DNA of 64,000 nt. It comes from Branchiostoma floridae (lineage: Eukaryota; Chordata; Leptocardii; Amphioxiformes; Branchiostomatidae). The stretch's first letter is position 1. Each line of letters begins with the position of its first letter. The stretch is taken from assembly GCF_000003815.2 (NCBI RefSeq), contig NC_049987.1:16195390-16259389 (forward strand). Direction: 5' to 3'. A program made the translations under genes and the position numbers. Under the pieces are notes generated by a model. That model had not been told where the DNA came from. It saw nothing but the letters and a program-made list of their open reading frames with translations, and ran no database searches. Of this stretch, positions 24,001-34,456 are shown piece by piece.

Positions 24001-24019
24001 TTTTCTTGGACTTTGGCAT
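17446..24019 (-). CDS. six-exon gene, acidic-tailed protein of unknown family (461 aa)
   Basis: Six exons join in frame with canonical GT-AG sites: 24019-23718, 21773-21584, 20297-20236, 19870-19776, 19439-19330 and 18072-17446. The total is 1386 nt, which codes for 461 residues plus stop. The N-terminus is basic (MPKSKKSGRKGKG), then low-complexity with two copies of NSRSPRDQP. Residues about 100-165 look like a coiled coil ending in a Q/N tract. The conserved-looking core (REAKRIYKALGED, YPDRAIRRACRNIQYNIRRA) spans exons 3-5. The C-terminal third is strongly acidic with in-frame repeats. I do not recognise the family. The basic N-terminus suggests a nuclear protein. It starts 374 bp from the divergent transposase gene, so the two may share a promoter. 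If the giant-element idea holds, it could be an accessory DNA-binding factor, which is conjecture. Confidence 0.7.
18313..19253. mobile_element. possible hAT-like non-autonomous relic in intron 5
   Basis: The left edge (GTGGGGCTGGGTACTGG) and right edge (complement GGGGTGGATACCC) are imperfect inverted ends about 0.94 kb apart, with GGTCCAGACC motifs near the right. No coding sequence and no clear target duplication are seen. Confidence 0.3.
19330..19439 (-). CDS. unknown acidic-tailed protein, exon 5
   Basis: 110 nt. The acceptor TTTTTAG and donor GTAAGG flank a Lys/Arg-rich segment (ACRNIQYNIRRAEKSERDG, then KRVNRRTR), consistent with a nuclear localisation signal. Confidence 0.72.
19776..19870 (-). 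CDS. unknown acidic-tailed protein, exon 4
   Basis: 95 nt, with an AAAG acceptor and a GTAAGT donor. It encodes FMEGQHNQEVTRRITQAI and PYPDRAIR. The phases fit exons 3 and 5. Confidence 0.72.
20236..20297 (-). CDS. unknown acidic-tailed protein, exon 3
   Basis: 62 nt between a TTTGCAG acceptor and a GTAAGT donor. It encodes REAKRIYKALGEDMTYRGDQ and ends in a split Lys codon completed by exon 4. Confidence 0.72.
20924..21066 (-). mobile_element. tRNA-derived SINE fragment
   Basis: It shares AAGTGCCTTTCCCAAGGGCA and GAACCTGGGACC, with a following TGAGCCAAACATTCTACTA, with the copy at 40105-40232. The inverse of these words forms the tRNA-like head of the longer SINE at 54036. Short SINEs of this type are known in lancelets. 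Confidence 0.6.
21584..21773 (-). CDS. unknown acidic-tailed protein, exon 2
   Basis: The acceptor TTTTCCAG and donor GTAAGT are both strong. It encodes a helix-prone segment (ILHQVTKEVRTLSKN) and a QNQNQN tract. 190 nt, phase 2 in and phase 0 out. Confidence 0.72.
21774..23717. other. intron 1 of the six-exon gene
   Basis: A 1.9-kb intron with no exon-like sequence on either strand. The open frames near 22.8-23.2 kb and 23.2-23.6 kb lack protein-like composition. Confidence 0.5.
23718..24019 (-). CDS. unknown acidic-tailed protein, exon 1
   Basis: ATG at 24019. The donor GTAAGT follows AA of a split codon (phase 2). It encodes a basic start, then Pro/Gly/Arg-rich text with a repeated NSRSPRDQP. 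GC content is far above that of the neighbouring introns. Confidence 0.75.
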
Positions 24020-24392
24020 TGCTGAGTTGGTCTGTTATGAACCACAAGAACCTGAAATTCTGGAGAAATGCAGTCGGGAGATCACGGCCGAGTGGTGACT
24101 CTGCAGGCTCGCCTCTGCAATGATTATTTTCCCAGGGAATTGGACCAGACCCCTGGGGCTTAGTGTTGCAGTATTCGAGTAGAGCAGAGTTCTGATTGGT
24201 CATCGGAAAGATGACAGCAGAGCAGATGTGAATCAAAGTAGTTTACCGACAGTTCTTGTACATGTGCTAAATAGTTGGAATCCACCGGGCCATTCAAATT
24301 GATATTTGCTGTGAAATGTCACAGGGCTTAGAGCGTAGTCTGTCTAGTCAGTTCTTGTCCAGTGGTTCGTGTGGTTGTGGAGGTTTATAGAC
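24020..24392. promoter_or_regulatory. bidirectional promoter region
   Basis: 373 bp separate the ATG of the six-exon - strand gene (24019) from the ATG of the + strand transposase gene (24393). Both first exons are GC-richer than their introns. No TATA box is obvious. The close head-to-head spacing suggests a shared promoter (inference). Confidence 0.5.
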
Positions 24393-24548
24393 ATGCCCAG
24401 GCGAAAGGGACAAACTGGAAGCGAGTACGACAGAAATCGTTGGTGCGCGCATTGTAGCGACCTCATCCCAAAATCGACATACTACGACCATGTCAGAAGG
24501 TACGGGGATGATGCCTGTGGGAACGGCGATCAGCCTTGCACAAAGAGG
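24393..24548 (+). CDS. tnp2 transposase, exon 1 (zinc-finger-like N-terminus)
   Basis: 52 codons from ATG 24393 to a GTAAGT donor. It contains RWCAHCSDLIPKSTYYDHVRR, the Cys-x2-Cys and His pattern with a following Arg-rich helix seen at the start of animal tnp2 proteins. An upstream in-frame GTG exists, but the ATG is the better start. Confidence 0.7.
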
Positions 24549-24681
24549 GTAAGTACCTTGGCTGAAAACACTCTCTTTATTTTCTTTACAAAATTAGACT
24601 GCCACATAGATAACAGTTAATACAGCTGCGTGAGTATTGTCTAAATGATTGTGAAACATCTCCTCGCTAGACCTCCTCTCC

Positions 24682-24813
24682 CTAATCTCCAAGCAGATCC
24701 TACGGTGCCATAAGATAGTATCAAAGCTGGCCAAGGAGTGTAGCCGGCCAAAGGAAGTCAAACGGTGGGTTTGATACTAATATTACGCCACAGTAGGTCT
24801 GCTTGGAGATTAG
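24682..24813. mobile_element. palindromic MITE in transposase intron 1
   Basis: The ends CTAATCTCCAAGCAGATCC and GGTCTGCTTGGAGATTAG are inverted partners. The interior TAAGATAGTATCAAAGCTGGC is mirrored by TTTGATACTAATATTA. It is followed by a run of C (about 24814-24829). A relative lies at 27094-27263. Confidence 0.8.
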
Positions 24814-25345
24814 ACCCCCCCCCCCCCCCAACCGGACTAATACCCCATAGACTCGAGATTTCTTAGCCGGAACTAGCAGAAGGACCATCTTGTGTCCAGG
24901 CTTCGAGGATCACTGGACAAATACTAGCATAAATTGGACAAATAGAAAGAATAGTTTGATAGAGGAGCCGGCCAGCCAGAAAGGATTACTAGTATGTATG
25001 CGAGGACGCATGCATTTATTGCCTGCATATGCAAATAATAATCAATAGGCTTTAAAATCCTTGGACTTACCAAGTGCTCTTATAATTTGGGGATGGATTT
25101 GCTTTGATTTTATAGTATGAATTTAATGGAATTTTTTCCATTTAACAGTTGACAATCTCACAATGATGATGATGATGGTAATAAATCTCACAGTACATCA
25201 GTATGGAGCTGCAGAAATATGTATTGATGCTGTATTGATATGTTATACTTAGTAATGGGCAGAAGTCAAATACTTGAAATGTACTGGTCATGCTGTATGT
25301 AATATAAATGTATGTGACATTGTGTGTCTTCTCCTTTCTTTACAG

Positions 25346-25468
25346 CAAAAGTTAGCTGGAGCAACAGTTGAAGTATCTCAGGACTTGATGTCAGGTGACC
25401 CCAGCCTATCCTCAGAGTCAGATGTGGATGACACAAGCACCCCCCAAGTGATGTCAGAACTGAGAAAG
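25346..25468 (+). CDS. tnp2 transposase, exon 2
   Basis: 41 codons between TTTACAG and a GTAATT donor. Ser/Asp-rich (SSESDVDDTSTPQ). Phase 0 on both sides. Confidence 0.6.
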
Positions 25469-26294
25469 GTAATTTTGATCTCCTTTAGACCCCATTCACA
25501 CTAACAACGAGTGGATTAAACAACAATCTGGGTTAAAATTTGCAATCCGATTGAAAAAAATGCCTTCACACTAATTTTTAGACAGTCTTAAATTATCAAT
25601 TGCCAACACTCCAAGCCATTTCTGCTCCTCTTGTTGTGGCTTAATTGGAAATTTACATTAAAATCATATCTTCCTGAAAGGGAGGTCACATGATGGTGAT
25701 CTCATGGTCACCTCCAGTTGCTTTGTCTAGTGTTTGTGAATTTTTTTTTAGATATTTGATATTAGCACTAGGTGTTCTATGAAGGCAGCCAACCCTATAA
25801 ATTTGACCACTGGGTGCAAAATTTTTTTCTTGATTCTCACCGACTGCTTTGCTTCTTGCCGCGAGTAGCTCATTCCCGGCATATTCAAATCTTAGCATAG
25901 ACCTGTGCAATACCTTTGGCTTGTATCAATTTGGTTTTAAACTTTGCCAGACCTTCTTCAAAGTGCGCATGGCATCTTTTACACTAAACTTGCATAGACA
26001 CCATTGTCATTCATGCATAATTTATCACCCCTGTGTGCTTCTGCCCTACCTAATGTCTCCTTCTTTTATTCTCAACTGCTGTGAAATGCCCTATTATCTT
26101 TGCGAATCTACCCTTGCAAGGTGAAACTTGCCCCTATCTGTGAAATAGTTGCCTCTGTTCATTTTGTGGGAAATTTTAAAGATTGTCAACTGTTGTTTCT
26201 GCAGTGGTCCCTATTTTGCATCCAAATTTGTTATGTCGTATTCTATTGTCCTTTCCCAAATCTGTTGGTTTAGGCAACAGGTGACAACTTTGTT

Positions 26295-26786
26295 AGGCCT
26301 AGGAAAAAAAATGTTGTGTTTCCTCAAGGAGCTTTTATCAAAAGCTCCTTGGTTTCCTGTTTCAGTCCTGAAAAAATTAGGGTCGGTAGGTAGGGATTAT
26401 CTTTTTTTTTTCTTGTATTTTTTTTTAGGCTGGCCAAAATTCTAGTGATACATATTTACAATACAGTTGAACAAAGTAAACTGAAATGTATGATGACACT
26501 TGTCTTTTCATGTCAAACTTTAATTTTGTGCATGATAGATACATTTATCCTTCATTAGATGGCACTTGTCTTTCAATGTCAAACTTTAATTTTGTGCATG
26601 ATAGATACATTTATCCTTCATTAGATGGGACAAGCAGTGTTTTACTTCAATAGGAAGCAGGCCAAATAAAAATTCTAACTGGAAGCTATGTGACTCCACT
26701 GCCCACCCAAAAAAAAGTCTAGGGTCGGCAGTTTTTTTTAGGGTAGGTAGGGAAACAGGAAACACAACATTTTTTTTCCTAGGCCT
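26295..26786. mobile_element. MITE with perfect 30-bp terminal inverted repeats
   Basis: 26295-26324 is the exact reverse complement of 26757-26786 (outer end AGGCCTAGGAAAAAAAATG). A second inner inverted pair involves AGGGTCGG and GGTAGGTAGGG. The interior has no coding frame. Confidence 0.85.
26498..26628 (+). repeat. ~66-bp tandem duplication inside the MITE
   Basis: ACTTGTCTTTTCATGTCAAA at 26498 recurs at 26564 with one base change and a 1-bp difference in the T-run, each unit ending CCTTCATTAGATGG. Confidence 0.85.
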
Positions 26787-27093
26787 TACGTTTCCAAAAT
26801 TGACTAGCTCCCGACAGCAGACTTCCACTCCCTCTATCCCTTCCTTGATAATTTTGAATAAGCGCTCATCCCCTCAAAATAAGAAAGAGGGCGATATAAG
26901 AAATAACCTGGGTGTGCTAAAGAATTTGTAAATTACTAACAGTGCATCTAAAGCAGTGGAAGACGAAACAGATTTTATTTCCAAGTGTTCTTTTAACCTC
27001 ACTGAAAGAACCACATTGTTTAAAGAAATCACAATTATATTCCCCAGCTTCCCTACATTTACGGACAAACAAAAAGCAACTTTCCTCTTAAAA

Positions 27094-27263
27094 TTAATCA
27101 GATCCTATGGTAGCACAAGATAGCATAAAAAGCTGGCAGACGAGTGAAGCCGGCTTAGGAGTATGTTTTGCTACATGGCAAATGTACACCTCTTATTAGC
27201 TGACTACACTAGTTGGCCAGTTTGGTACTATCTTATGCCATTGTAGGATCTGCTGGGAGATTA
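27094..27263. mobile_element. palindromic MITE, second copy of the 24682 family
   Basis: The ends AATCAGATCCTATGGTAGCA and TAGGATCTGCTGGGAGATT are inverted partners. It shares AGATAGCATAAAAAGCTGGC-type text with 24682-24813. Confidence 0.65.
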
Positions 27264-27523
27264 CTTAAAATCACAAAACCCACAAATTATAGAAAAAGTG
27301 TGACTTGTCTTCCTTAAAAAAAGACATCAAACCCAACCTATCTTGATCAACACTTTAGCATTCCAGTAGTCCCTTTGTATACTAAGTATTTATCAAAGTC
27401 CATTGTTACATTCATATTCCCTTTATAGTATATGATCTTGTTTGTACCATGTTCTTGCACTGATTAGCCTATGGGCATGAACTTGCAACTAAACTTTCAA
27501 TGCGTTTTTTCCTACCACTGTAG

Positions 27524-27664
27524 CAGTCACACCTTCCTGATAAAGTGGCGAACTCTGATGCACAAGACTGCAGTACTAGTAGTCAACAGGACATGGAAAC
27601 AGAGGACAATGGACAAGCAACAGAGGGGTCTTCTGGGAACTCTGACTCTGAGTCAGACTGTGAG
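27524..27664 (+). CDS. tnp2 transposase, exon 3
   Basis: 47 codons. The acceptor is TAG ending at 27523 or CAG ending at 27526 (both in frame) and the donor is GTAATT. Acidic linker with SGNSDSESDCE. Confidence 0.55.
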
Positions 27665-28195
27665 GTAATTCCAATATCAGCTTGTCTGATTTTGTTTAGA
27701 ACATCTAATTCTAAGTTACGCATTTGTGAGAAGGGGGAGGTTGTCAGAGGGATTTCAAGCGTTTTTTGCCAAGATGCCAGACTGTTTTCAGGGCTCACAC
27801 AGACAGCCCAGGCTTTAGAGCCCATATGATCCCCAGAATGGATTTTAGATTAGAAGTGTCACTAGTTGATGACCCCTGTTTCACTGAATGTCCATTTTGT
27901 TATTGTTTACCATTCAGTATCATTATCATCATTGTACTTCATTCATGTATCTTTGCAATTAGCCTTCGGGTATCGATGATTTTGCAATAAAGAATATTAT
28001 TTTTACCTATATAGTCAGTGTAACACAAACTCTGCTGTCCGGGGCTGTAACTGGCCCCTCCACGCGGAGGCTGGCAGTTGTGGGCAGGCTGCTATAAGCG
28101 AGATTAAATCAGGCTAATTTTTACCCCAGACTCAGAATTCAGGTTGGCTGCCAACTCTTGTGGGGGGAGGATAGTAACTATCATAATTCTACTAT

Positions 28196-28397
28196 CATAA
28201 TTCCACCAAGTGCCATAATACCGTCACCTCAAAAAACGTTAGTATAGAGGTCTTCCCAAGATTGTCTTGAACACTAAATGTTAAATATCCTAAATATAAT
28301 ACAATTCAAATATTTAGGTGTTGAAGACAATCTTGAGAAGGCCTCTATAACAACGTTTTTTTGAGGTGGCGGTATAATGGCACCTGGTGGAATTATG
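28196..28397. mobile_element. palindromic MITE with CATAATTCCACC ends
   Basis: The arms contain GCCATAATACCGTCACCTC and, inverted, GAGGTGGCGGTATAATGGC, with internal AAGATTGTCTTGAACAC and GAAGACAATCTTGAGAAGG. A diverged copy is at 32943-33096. Confidence 0.8.
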
Positions 28398-29565
28398 CAA
28401 ATGTATGTTACCTACAGTCAGTATTTTGAAGCTCACCCTATCTAGGTGGGGGATCATAGCACCTTGTATAATCTGTAGACTCAGGCTGCTCAATTTCAGT
28501 AGAACTATACGGTATTAGCCAGAGATGATCTGTCAAGATTTCCATGGAAGAGAAAAATGGATGGTGTCACAGAATTAAATTTCATTGAATCTAGTTAACC
28601 CTCCAGTACTAGTGTTAACTCTGAACGTCATATCAGAATCTGGGATGTGGAGACTTTTTTAAAGTGGATAAAGAAATTCTGATCCAAATTAAAATGTTTA
28701 ACTCAATAACTGTAACTAACTTTGTTTTATTTTTTTGGGGGTGTGATCAAAGGGGTCTAACTTCTAACATGGTAAGGACATGAAGAGTAGAGGTTTTCCA
28801 GAAAACAAGAACACAGATCTTCTGATAAATGTAGTAGCATAAAAAAAAATATAACTGCAATGCATTTATCATAACTGCCCTGAGTGTATCTTGGAATGTT
28901 CAAATCTGCAGGAAGGATATCTTTTCTTTGACAGATAAAGAAATACTAGATTACTGAATTAAAGAACTGTCATAATGAGTTGACTGACAAAATTGATTTG
29001 TCTGCCTCGATACAAGGCTGGAAATACTTGTATCAATGTATGTAACGTTATACACTTTTGTGTTCCCCAAATTTGAGCTGTGCACCTAATCTTCGAGATA
29101 TTGTGTAAAATGTATAATGTTATATGTATGTAGGGCCATGTATGGTAAAGGTACCATTGATTTGTACGCTAGTGTACAGCATGCTGTTGACATTTAGATT
29201 TGTCAGAAAAAATGCTAAAATCTTTGTTGTAATACCGAGTTTGAAATTACTCAAGTTGTATTCCAGCTTTTCAGGTGATGTTTTACTTTTGTGCAACCAG
29301 AATGTTTCTGAGCACCTAAAAAATTTTACAACTCAAACTTCTGACTGTCTAGAATTTGAAGTTAAGGCTTCTTTGTATCCCTTTAAGCCTGCCACAGGTA
29401 TTTTGCAATGCAAAAGGTGCTAATTTCTACTGGCTGAGCTTAGGAGACGAGAAGAAGTTAGATCAAACAACTGAACTGATACTAGTGATTGACAAGTCTG
29501 CCACACAGGCAGGTGTGGAAATTAGCACAAATAATTTTCAAAGAAAGATACAAGGAATGTAAGTT

Positions 29566-29665
29566 NNNNNNNNNNNNNNNNNNNNNNNNNNNNNNNNNNN
29601 NNNNNNNNNNNNNNNNNNNNNNNNNNNNNNNNNNNNNNNNNNNNNNNNNNNNNNNNNNNNNNNNN
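29566..29665. other. assembly gap (N)
   Basis: 100 N inside transposase intron 3. Confidence 0.99.
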
Positions 29666-30245
29666 GAAAATGAATTGTGCCCTGAGATGCTAACTGTCTT
29701 TTTAGCTGATATAATTAATTTATTTAAACAATGTGTTTTTTCTTCTTTGGTTTGTTGTGGCAAAGTGGAGCAGAGCCCCAAGCTCAATTAATGATTGTTT
29801 ACAATGGCAGTCATTTGTACTAATACAAGCAGAAGTATTGGGCTGCTTTACACAAATGGCAAAACAAATGACTTGTCCTAAAAATGTCTTTCAGCACGCT
29901 GTGCTTTTTTGTCCACATAAAAAGATCTCCTGAGGTGCCACACTGCAGCGTGCCGCAGCACGTCATTTTGGTTTTTACGCTTACCTTTTCTGTAGTAAGG
30001 GACTTCTGGCCGGCTGACTCCCCTAGTGTACTATGACTCTATTTGTACAATTTCTACAGGTCACCGATATACAAAGCCTGGTAGAGACTAGGCAAAAGTC
30101 TGTACTACCTAACTTTAAAAGTCTGTTTTACTTGAGGAGTATTGTTCTACTTGACTATGAGGGTAGTTTAAAATTTGAAAAATCTCAGCGTAGAAAGGTT
30201 GGATGGAAATTAAGTTCTTGTATACAATTTATTTTCTTTTCACAG

Positions 30246-32911
30246 AAAGAGGACAAAGAGGATACTGAAATATGGAGTGATGCTGAGATGGAAGAAGATA
30301 CGCTGGACTTTCAACGTGGCACAGACATGGAGGACATCAATGATGCAGGCCAAACAGAATCAAACATGTTTATGCCTCTAATCTGTTTATTGTTGCTACT
30401 GCTAGCCAAGTGGAAGTCAGTTTTCACAATATCAGATTCAGCTGTAGAGGTACTTTTGAAGATTATTGGGAGTATTTTGATGGCCATAGGAACGACACTG
30501 TGTATGGAAACTCTGAAGAGCATTGCTTTGGCTATACCAAGAACCATATATATGTTTAGAAAGAAACTAGGTCTGGATAGAAATGATTTTGATCGCTATG
30601 TTGTCTGCCCTGTTTGTGATTCTGTGTATCCAGTTGAGGATGCAGTAGTAACTATTCGTGATGGCAACGGTAGAATTGTAAGAAAAAAATCAGCTAAATG
30701 TTCTCATGTTGAGTTTCCTAGGCATAAGCAGAGAAAGTTTCGAAAGCCATGTGGAACCATTTTGATGAAGACTGTCCTTGGTAAACATCAAAAAGAATTC
30801 CTATATCCCAAACGTACATTCTGTTATCGCAGTGTAGTAAAGTCCCTTGAGGACATGTTGCAGAGGCCAGACTTTATTGAGGCCTGTGAAGCATGGAGAA
30901 ATAGAAGTACACAACATGGAACTTACACAGATGTGTTTGATGGTCAAATCTGGAAAGACTTCCAAGTGGTCGATGGTGAACCATTTCTTGCTGAGCCATG
31001 TAACTTGGCTCTTATGTTAAATGTAGACTGGTTTCAGCCTTATGGTTTCAGCCTTACAAGAACATCAAAGAGTCCATTGGCATTATGTATTTGTCTGTAA
31101 TGAATCTCCCAAGAGAACAAAGGTTTAAAGAGGAAAATATCATTGTGGTTGGAATCATTCCAGGTCCACATGAACCCAAACTACACATCAATGGTTTTCT
31201 CGAGCCTTTAGTAGAGGAGCTACAAAAGCTTTGGAAAGGTCTATGGCTGCATGATAGCTCTTTGGTCAAAAAGCAACGTTACCGTGCTGCTCTGTTATGC
31301 CTTGCCTGTGACATCCCTGCAGCCAGAAAAGTTGCAGGTTTTTATGGCCACATGGCAACGAAAGGATGTAGTAAGTGTCTGAAGTCATTCACTAGAGATT
31401 GTAATAATCGTGTAGATTATTCTGGGTTTGAAGAGGAGTTTCCTCTCAGAAGTCACCAGGACCACTGCAGGTATGCTAAAAGGGCAAAAAGAGCAAATAA
31501 TAGAGCAGCAAGGGAAAGAATTGAAAAAGAGTATGGTGCTAGATATAGCTCCTTGCATGACCTTCAGTACTTTAATGTTATTAATATGCACATTGTGGAT
31601 GTTATGCATAACTTATTGGAGGGTACAGCAAAACGGGTTATGCAAGTGTGGAGAGATACTGGGGTGCTGTCAAAGGAACAGTTCTGCACACTGCAGGCTC
31701 GAGTTGATGAAATGACAGTACCCAGCAACATTGACTCCAGCATACCCGCAAAGATAGAATCGTCTTTTGAAGGATTTACAGCAGCCCAATGGAAATCCTG
31801 GGTTTGCATTTATTCATTGTTTGCATTGAAAGGAGTAATACCTGAGGAAGATTATAATATCTGGAGGTTGTTTGTATCTGCTACAAGACTTCTGTGCTCT
31901 AGGATTATAACAGAAGACCAACTTAATGATGCCCATCGCTGTCTGAAAATGTTCTGCAATGCGTTTGAAGGAAAATATGGAAAAGAATGGTGCACTCCTA
32001 ACATGCATTTGCACCTCCATTTAAGGGCATGTATTCAAGATTTTGGGCCTGTTCATGCATTCTGGTGCTTTTCCTTCGAACGTGCTAATGGATCCCTTGG
32101 CGACTATCATTCCAACAATCGACACACTGAAATAGATATGATGAGAAAATGGCTTATAGACTGGAAAGTTGCTTCCAAGCAGAACGAAGGATCAGATTAT
32201 GATGTAGATTTTGCCTCATTTTTCGATAAACCTGTTTCAAATAAGTCCATCTTAACTGCAGAGCAGGTAAACATGTTGAAAGAATTAGCCCAGAATGATG
32301 ATCTACAGCACAACAATTTTGAAGTAAATGATCAGTGCGAATCTATGTTACCACCAGTCAAGAGAAGCAGTATGTCAGTAGAGGAGAATGAGGCACTATT
32401 AGCCATGTTTCAGGTACTTTATCCCCATGAAGTTGTTAGGGTTTCTCTGATCCACAATTACTGTGACAGATACTTGTTAGGAGGTTTTCTACTGTGTCCA
32501 TCTGAATATAGAAAAGGATCCTCTTCATGTATAGATGCAAAATGGTTTAACCATAGGCAGATAACTGGTGAACCTATTATCGACCCCAGTGCTTCCCCCA
32601 GACCAGGTCGCATTTCTAAGATATGGAAAGTTTTTGTGTTCTTGAAGGCAGAAGAAACAGAACGAAAGATTGAACACACAGTGGCAGAAGTCAGGTGGTT
32701 CAAGGTACATGGGAAACGGTACTTCTATGGGATGAATAGTTCCTGTACAGTTTGGGAGGAAAGCTATGAACCCTGGTCCTATGCTTCCTTCCTTCCCATG
32801 AAAAGGATTTTGAATCAGTGTGCTTTCTGCACATATAAGGTGCCATTCAACAACAGATGGGAAGAAACTGTCAATGTTGTCTCAACTTTAACGTCAGTAA
32901 GGTGTGTATAA
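30246..32911 (+). pseudogene. tnp2 transposase, exon 4 (catalytic domain, frameshifted)
   Basis: The acceptor TTTTCACAG ends at 30245. An early hydrophobic stretch (MFMPLICLLLLLLAKW, about 30366-30413) is unusual for a transposase. The frame runs from 30246 until the duplicated TGGTTTCAGCCTTA (31029-31042 and 31043-31056), after which the protein continues in frame 2 to 32911. Exon length minus 14 is a multiple of 3, so the duplication alone explains the break. Confidence 0.75.
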
Positions 32912-34456
32912 TCTCGCACAAATAATTGTTACTGTTGAACTAGATGCCATAATACCGCCACATGAGAAATACATGAAAGAGATGTATACAGCAAATGCAC
33001 CATCAGTAATCCTGAGCCACGTACACTTCAGATATTTAGCTGTCTTGAGAAGGCCTCTATAATGTGTTTTTGATGTGGCGGTATTATGACATCAGGAGTT
33101 GATGAAAAGGTATCCCTTAATGACTTTATCTGTCTGCTAAAACACACATTGATATTCAATGAAAGGTATCATTGATGATGATATGCTACATGTACTTAGG
33201 ATAGTACAATAGGGAGCAAATACCTTTGTTGTAACAAAATGAAATGTAAATGTAGCAATAAATGTGTCCTGATATGATCCCCCAGATGTTCATTTTTTTA
33301 GTTACATGATAATTTATATATGCATACATTCAATGATACTAGGTCTCTCCCAGTGAAGTGGCATGTTGATAGCACAATGTGTTAGCATTGATAGTCAGGA
33401 GTTTTACCTAGAATAAATATGCAGCACTGCAATGTTGTTTTTTTGTTGGGGTATATTTGGCAGTTGCATACAGAGTGGTGTACAGAAATTATAAGTGAAC
33501 ATACATGTGTCTAGTTCATGTAGCTATATATTTACCTTGTCTGGGGGTGATCCAGATATGTTATTAAATATGTAAATATGCTAATATTGCTGAAACTTGA
33601 CTTTTGCACATTATGTTTCTTAAATTGTTTCCTCACCAGTTTGTATCTGTTAGCACCTGTGTACCAGAGAGATGGGAATAAAATTTGTTACTTTTATATA
33701 ACATGACAGTTCTGCATGTGTTGTATTTCTGGTTTTATCGTGGTCCATATAAATGAGATAGTCAATAATTTTGTGGTAACAAACTTTTTAAATACAACAA
33801 TAAATAAATCTATAGTTGTAAAGTTTGAGCTTGATCTGAGACTTTCTGTCAATCATTGTAACATGAAATCTGGTCACGATCATATGGTGAGACCCATTTA
33901 TCAGCTCGCCTGGTTACAAGTACAGAGTCTGCCATGCTATAGTCTCTAATCTCTCCCACCCTGGAAACAGCTTGTCCCGCTGCCAAACACAGCACGCGGG
34001 TCATATTATAAGCTTTGGGTGCCAATAGAAATCGGGTGCCAACTCTCAACTTGTGACCATCTCGGGCGAAAGGGCTATACTTAAGTGTGAAAGGGCCATA
34101 GTTTAGAGCAAGGGTCTGGTATCCAGGCTATTTATCAGCATATATTATCTGGAGGTGCTAAACTGTCAAACAATATGAGGTCTGGTGATTTTTTTTTTGC
34201 GATAAAGCATATTGCAGTAACCTGGATGAAGCTAACAACTAAGAACTCCAGCTATGCTACTGAACCCAAGAAATCCAACCTACAGAAGCATTTTCAAAGA
34301 AAAGAAGATAAATTTTCCGTGACTAAGTGTGGGAATTTTCTCGGCTACTGTAGTAATCGACTTTTAGTTTCCTTGTCAAACAGAAGTAGTAAAACCTAAA
34401 TTTGAAAATCAGCATATCAGAGCTAAGCTAGCAGTATGAATGCCAGCTATCATCCA
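32912..34456. other. 3' region between convergent genes, with a MITE
   Basis: It holds a second copy of the 28196-type palindromic MITE at 32943-33096 (ATGCCATAATACCGCCACATG and its inverse). AATAAA candidates for the + strand transcript occur near 33257, 33413 and 33678. I see no exon. Confidence 0.55.

Larger units (their letters stand above)
24393..32911 (+). pseudogene. tnp2-family (EnSpm/CACTA-type) transposase, four exons, broken by a 14-bp duplication
   Basis: Exons 24393-24548, 25346-25468, 27524-27664 and 30246-32911 join in phase 0 with canonical splice sites. The N-terminus carries a zinc-finger-like CAHC..H segment, exons 2-3 encode an acidic linker, and exon 4 encodes the tnp2 region: a second metal-binding set (CPVC, then CSHVEFP and KPCGT), NVDWFQPY (likely first catalytic Asp), NLPREQR and IIPGPHEPK, VDVMHNLLEGTAKRV (second Asp region) and WCFSFERANGSLG (likely catalytic Glu). 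A 14-bp tandem duplication at 31029-31056 shifts the frame inside the catalytic domain. Apart from that, exon 4 is open to TAA at 32909-32911. The introns hold several MITEs. It could be a decayed transposon gene or a host-domesticated gene with a recent break or assembly error. Confidence 0.75.

Noticed and set aside
30033-30245. Start of the transposase at the Met at 30033
   Set aside because: A strong acceptor at 30245 and three upstream coding exons with matching phase show that this stretch is intron.
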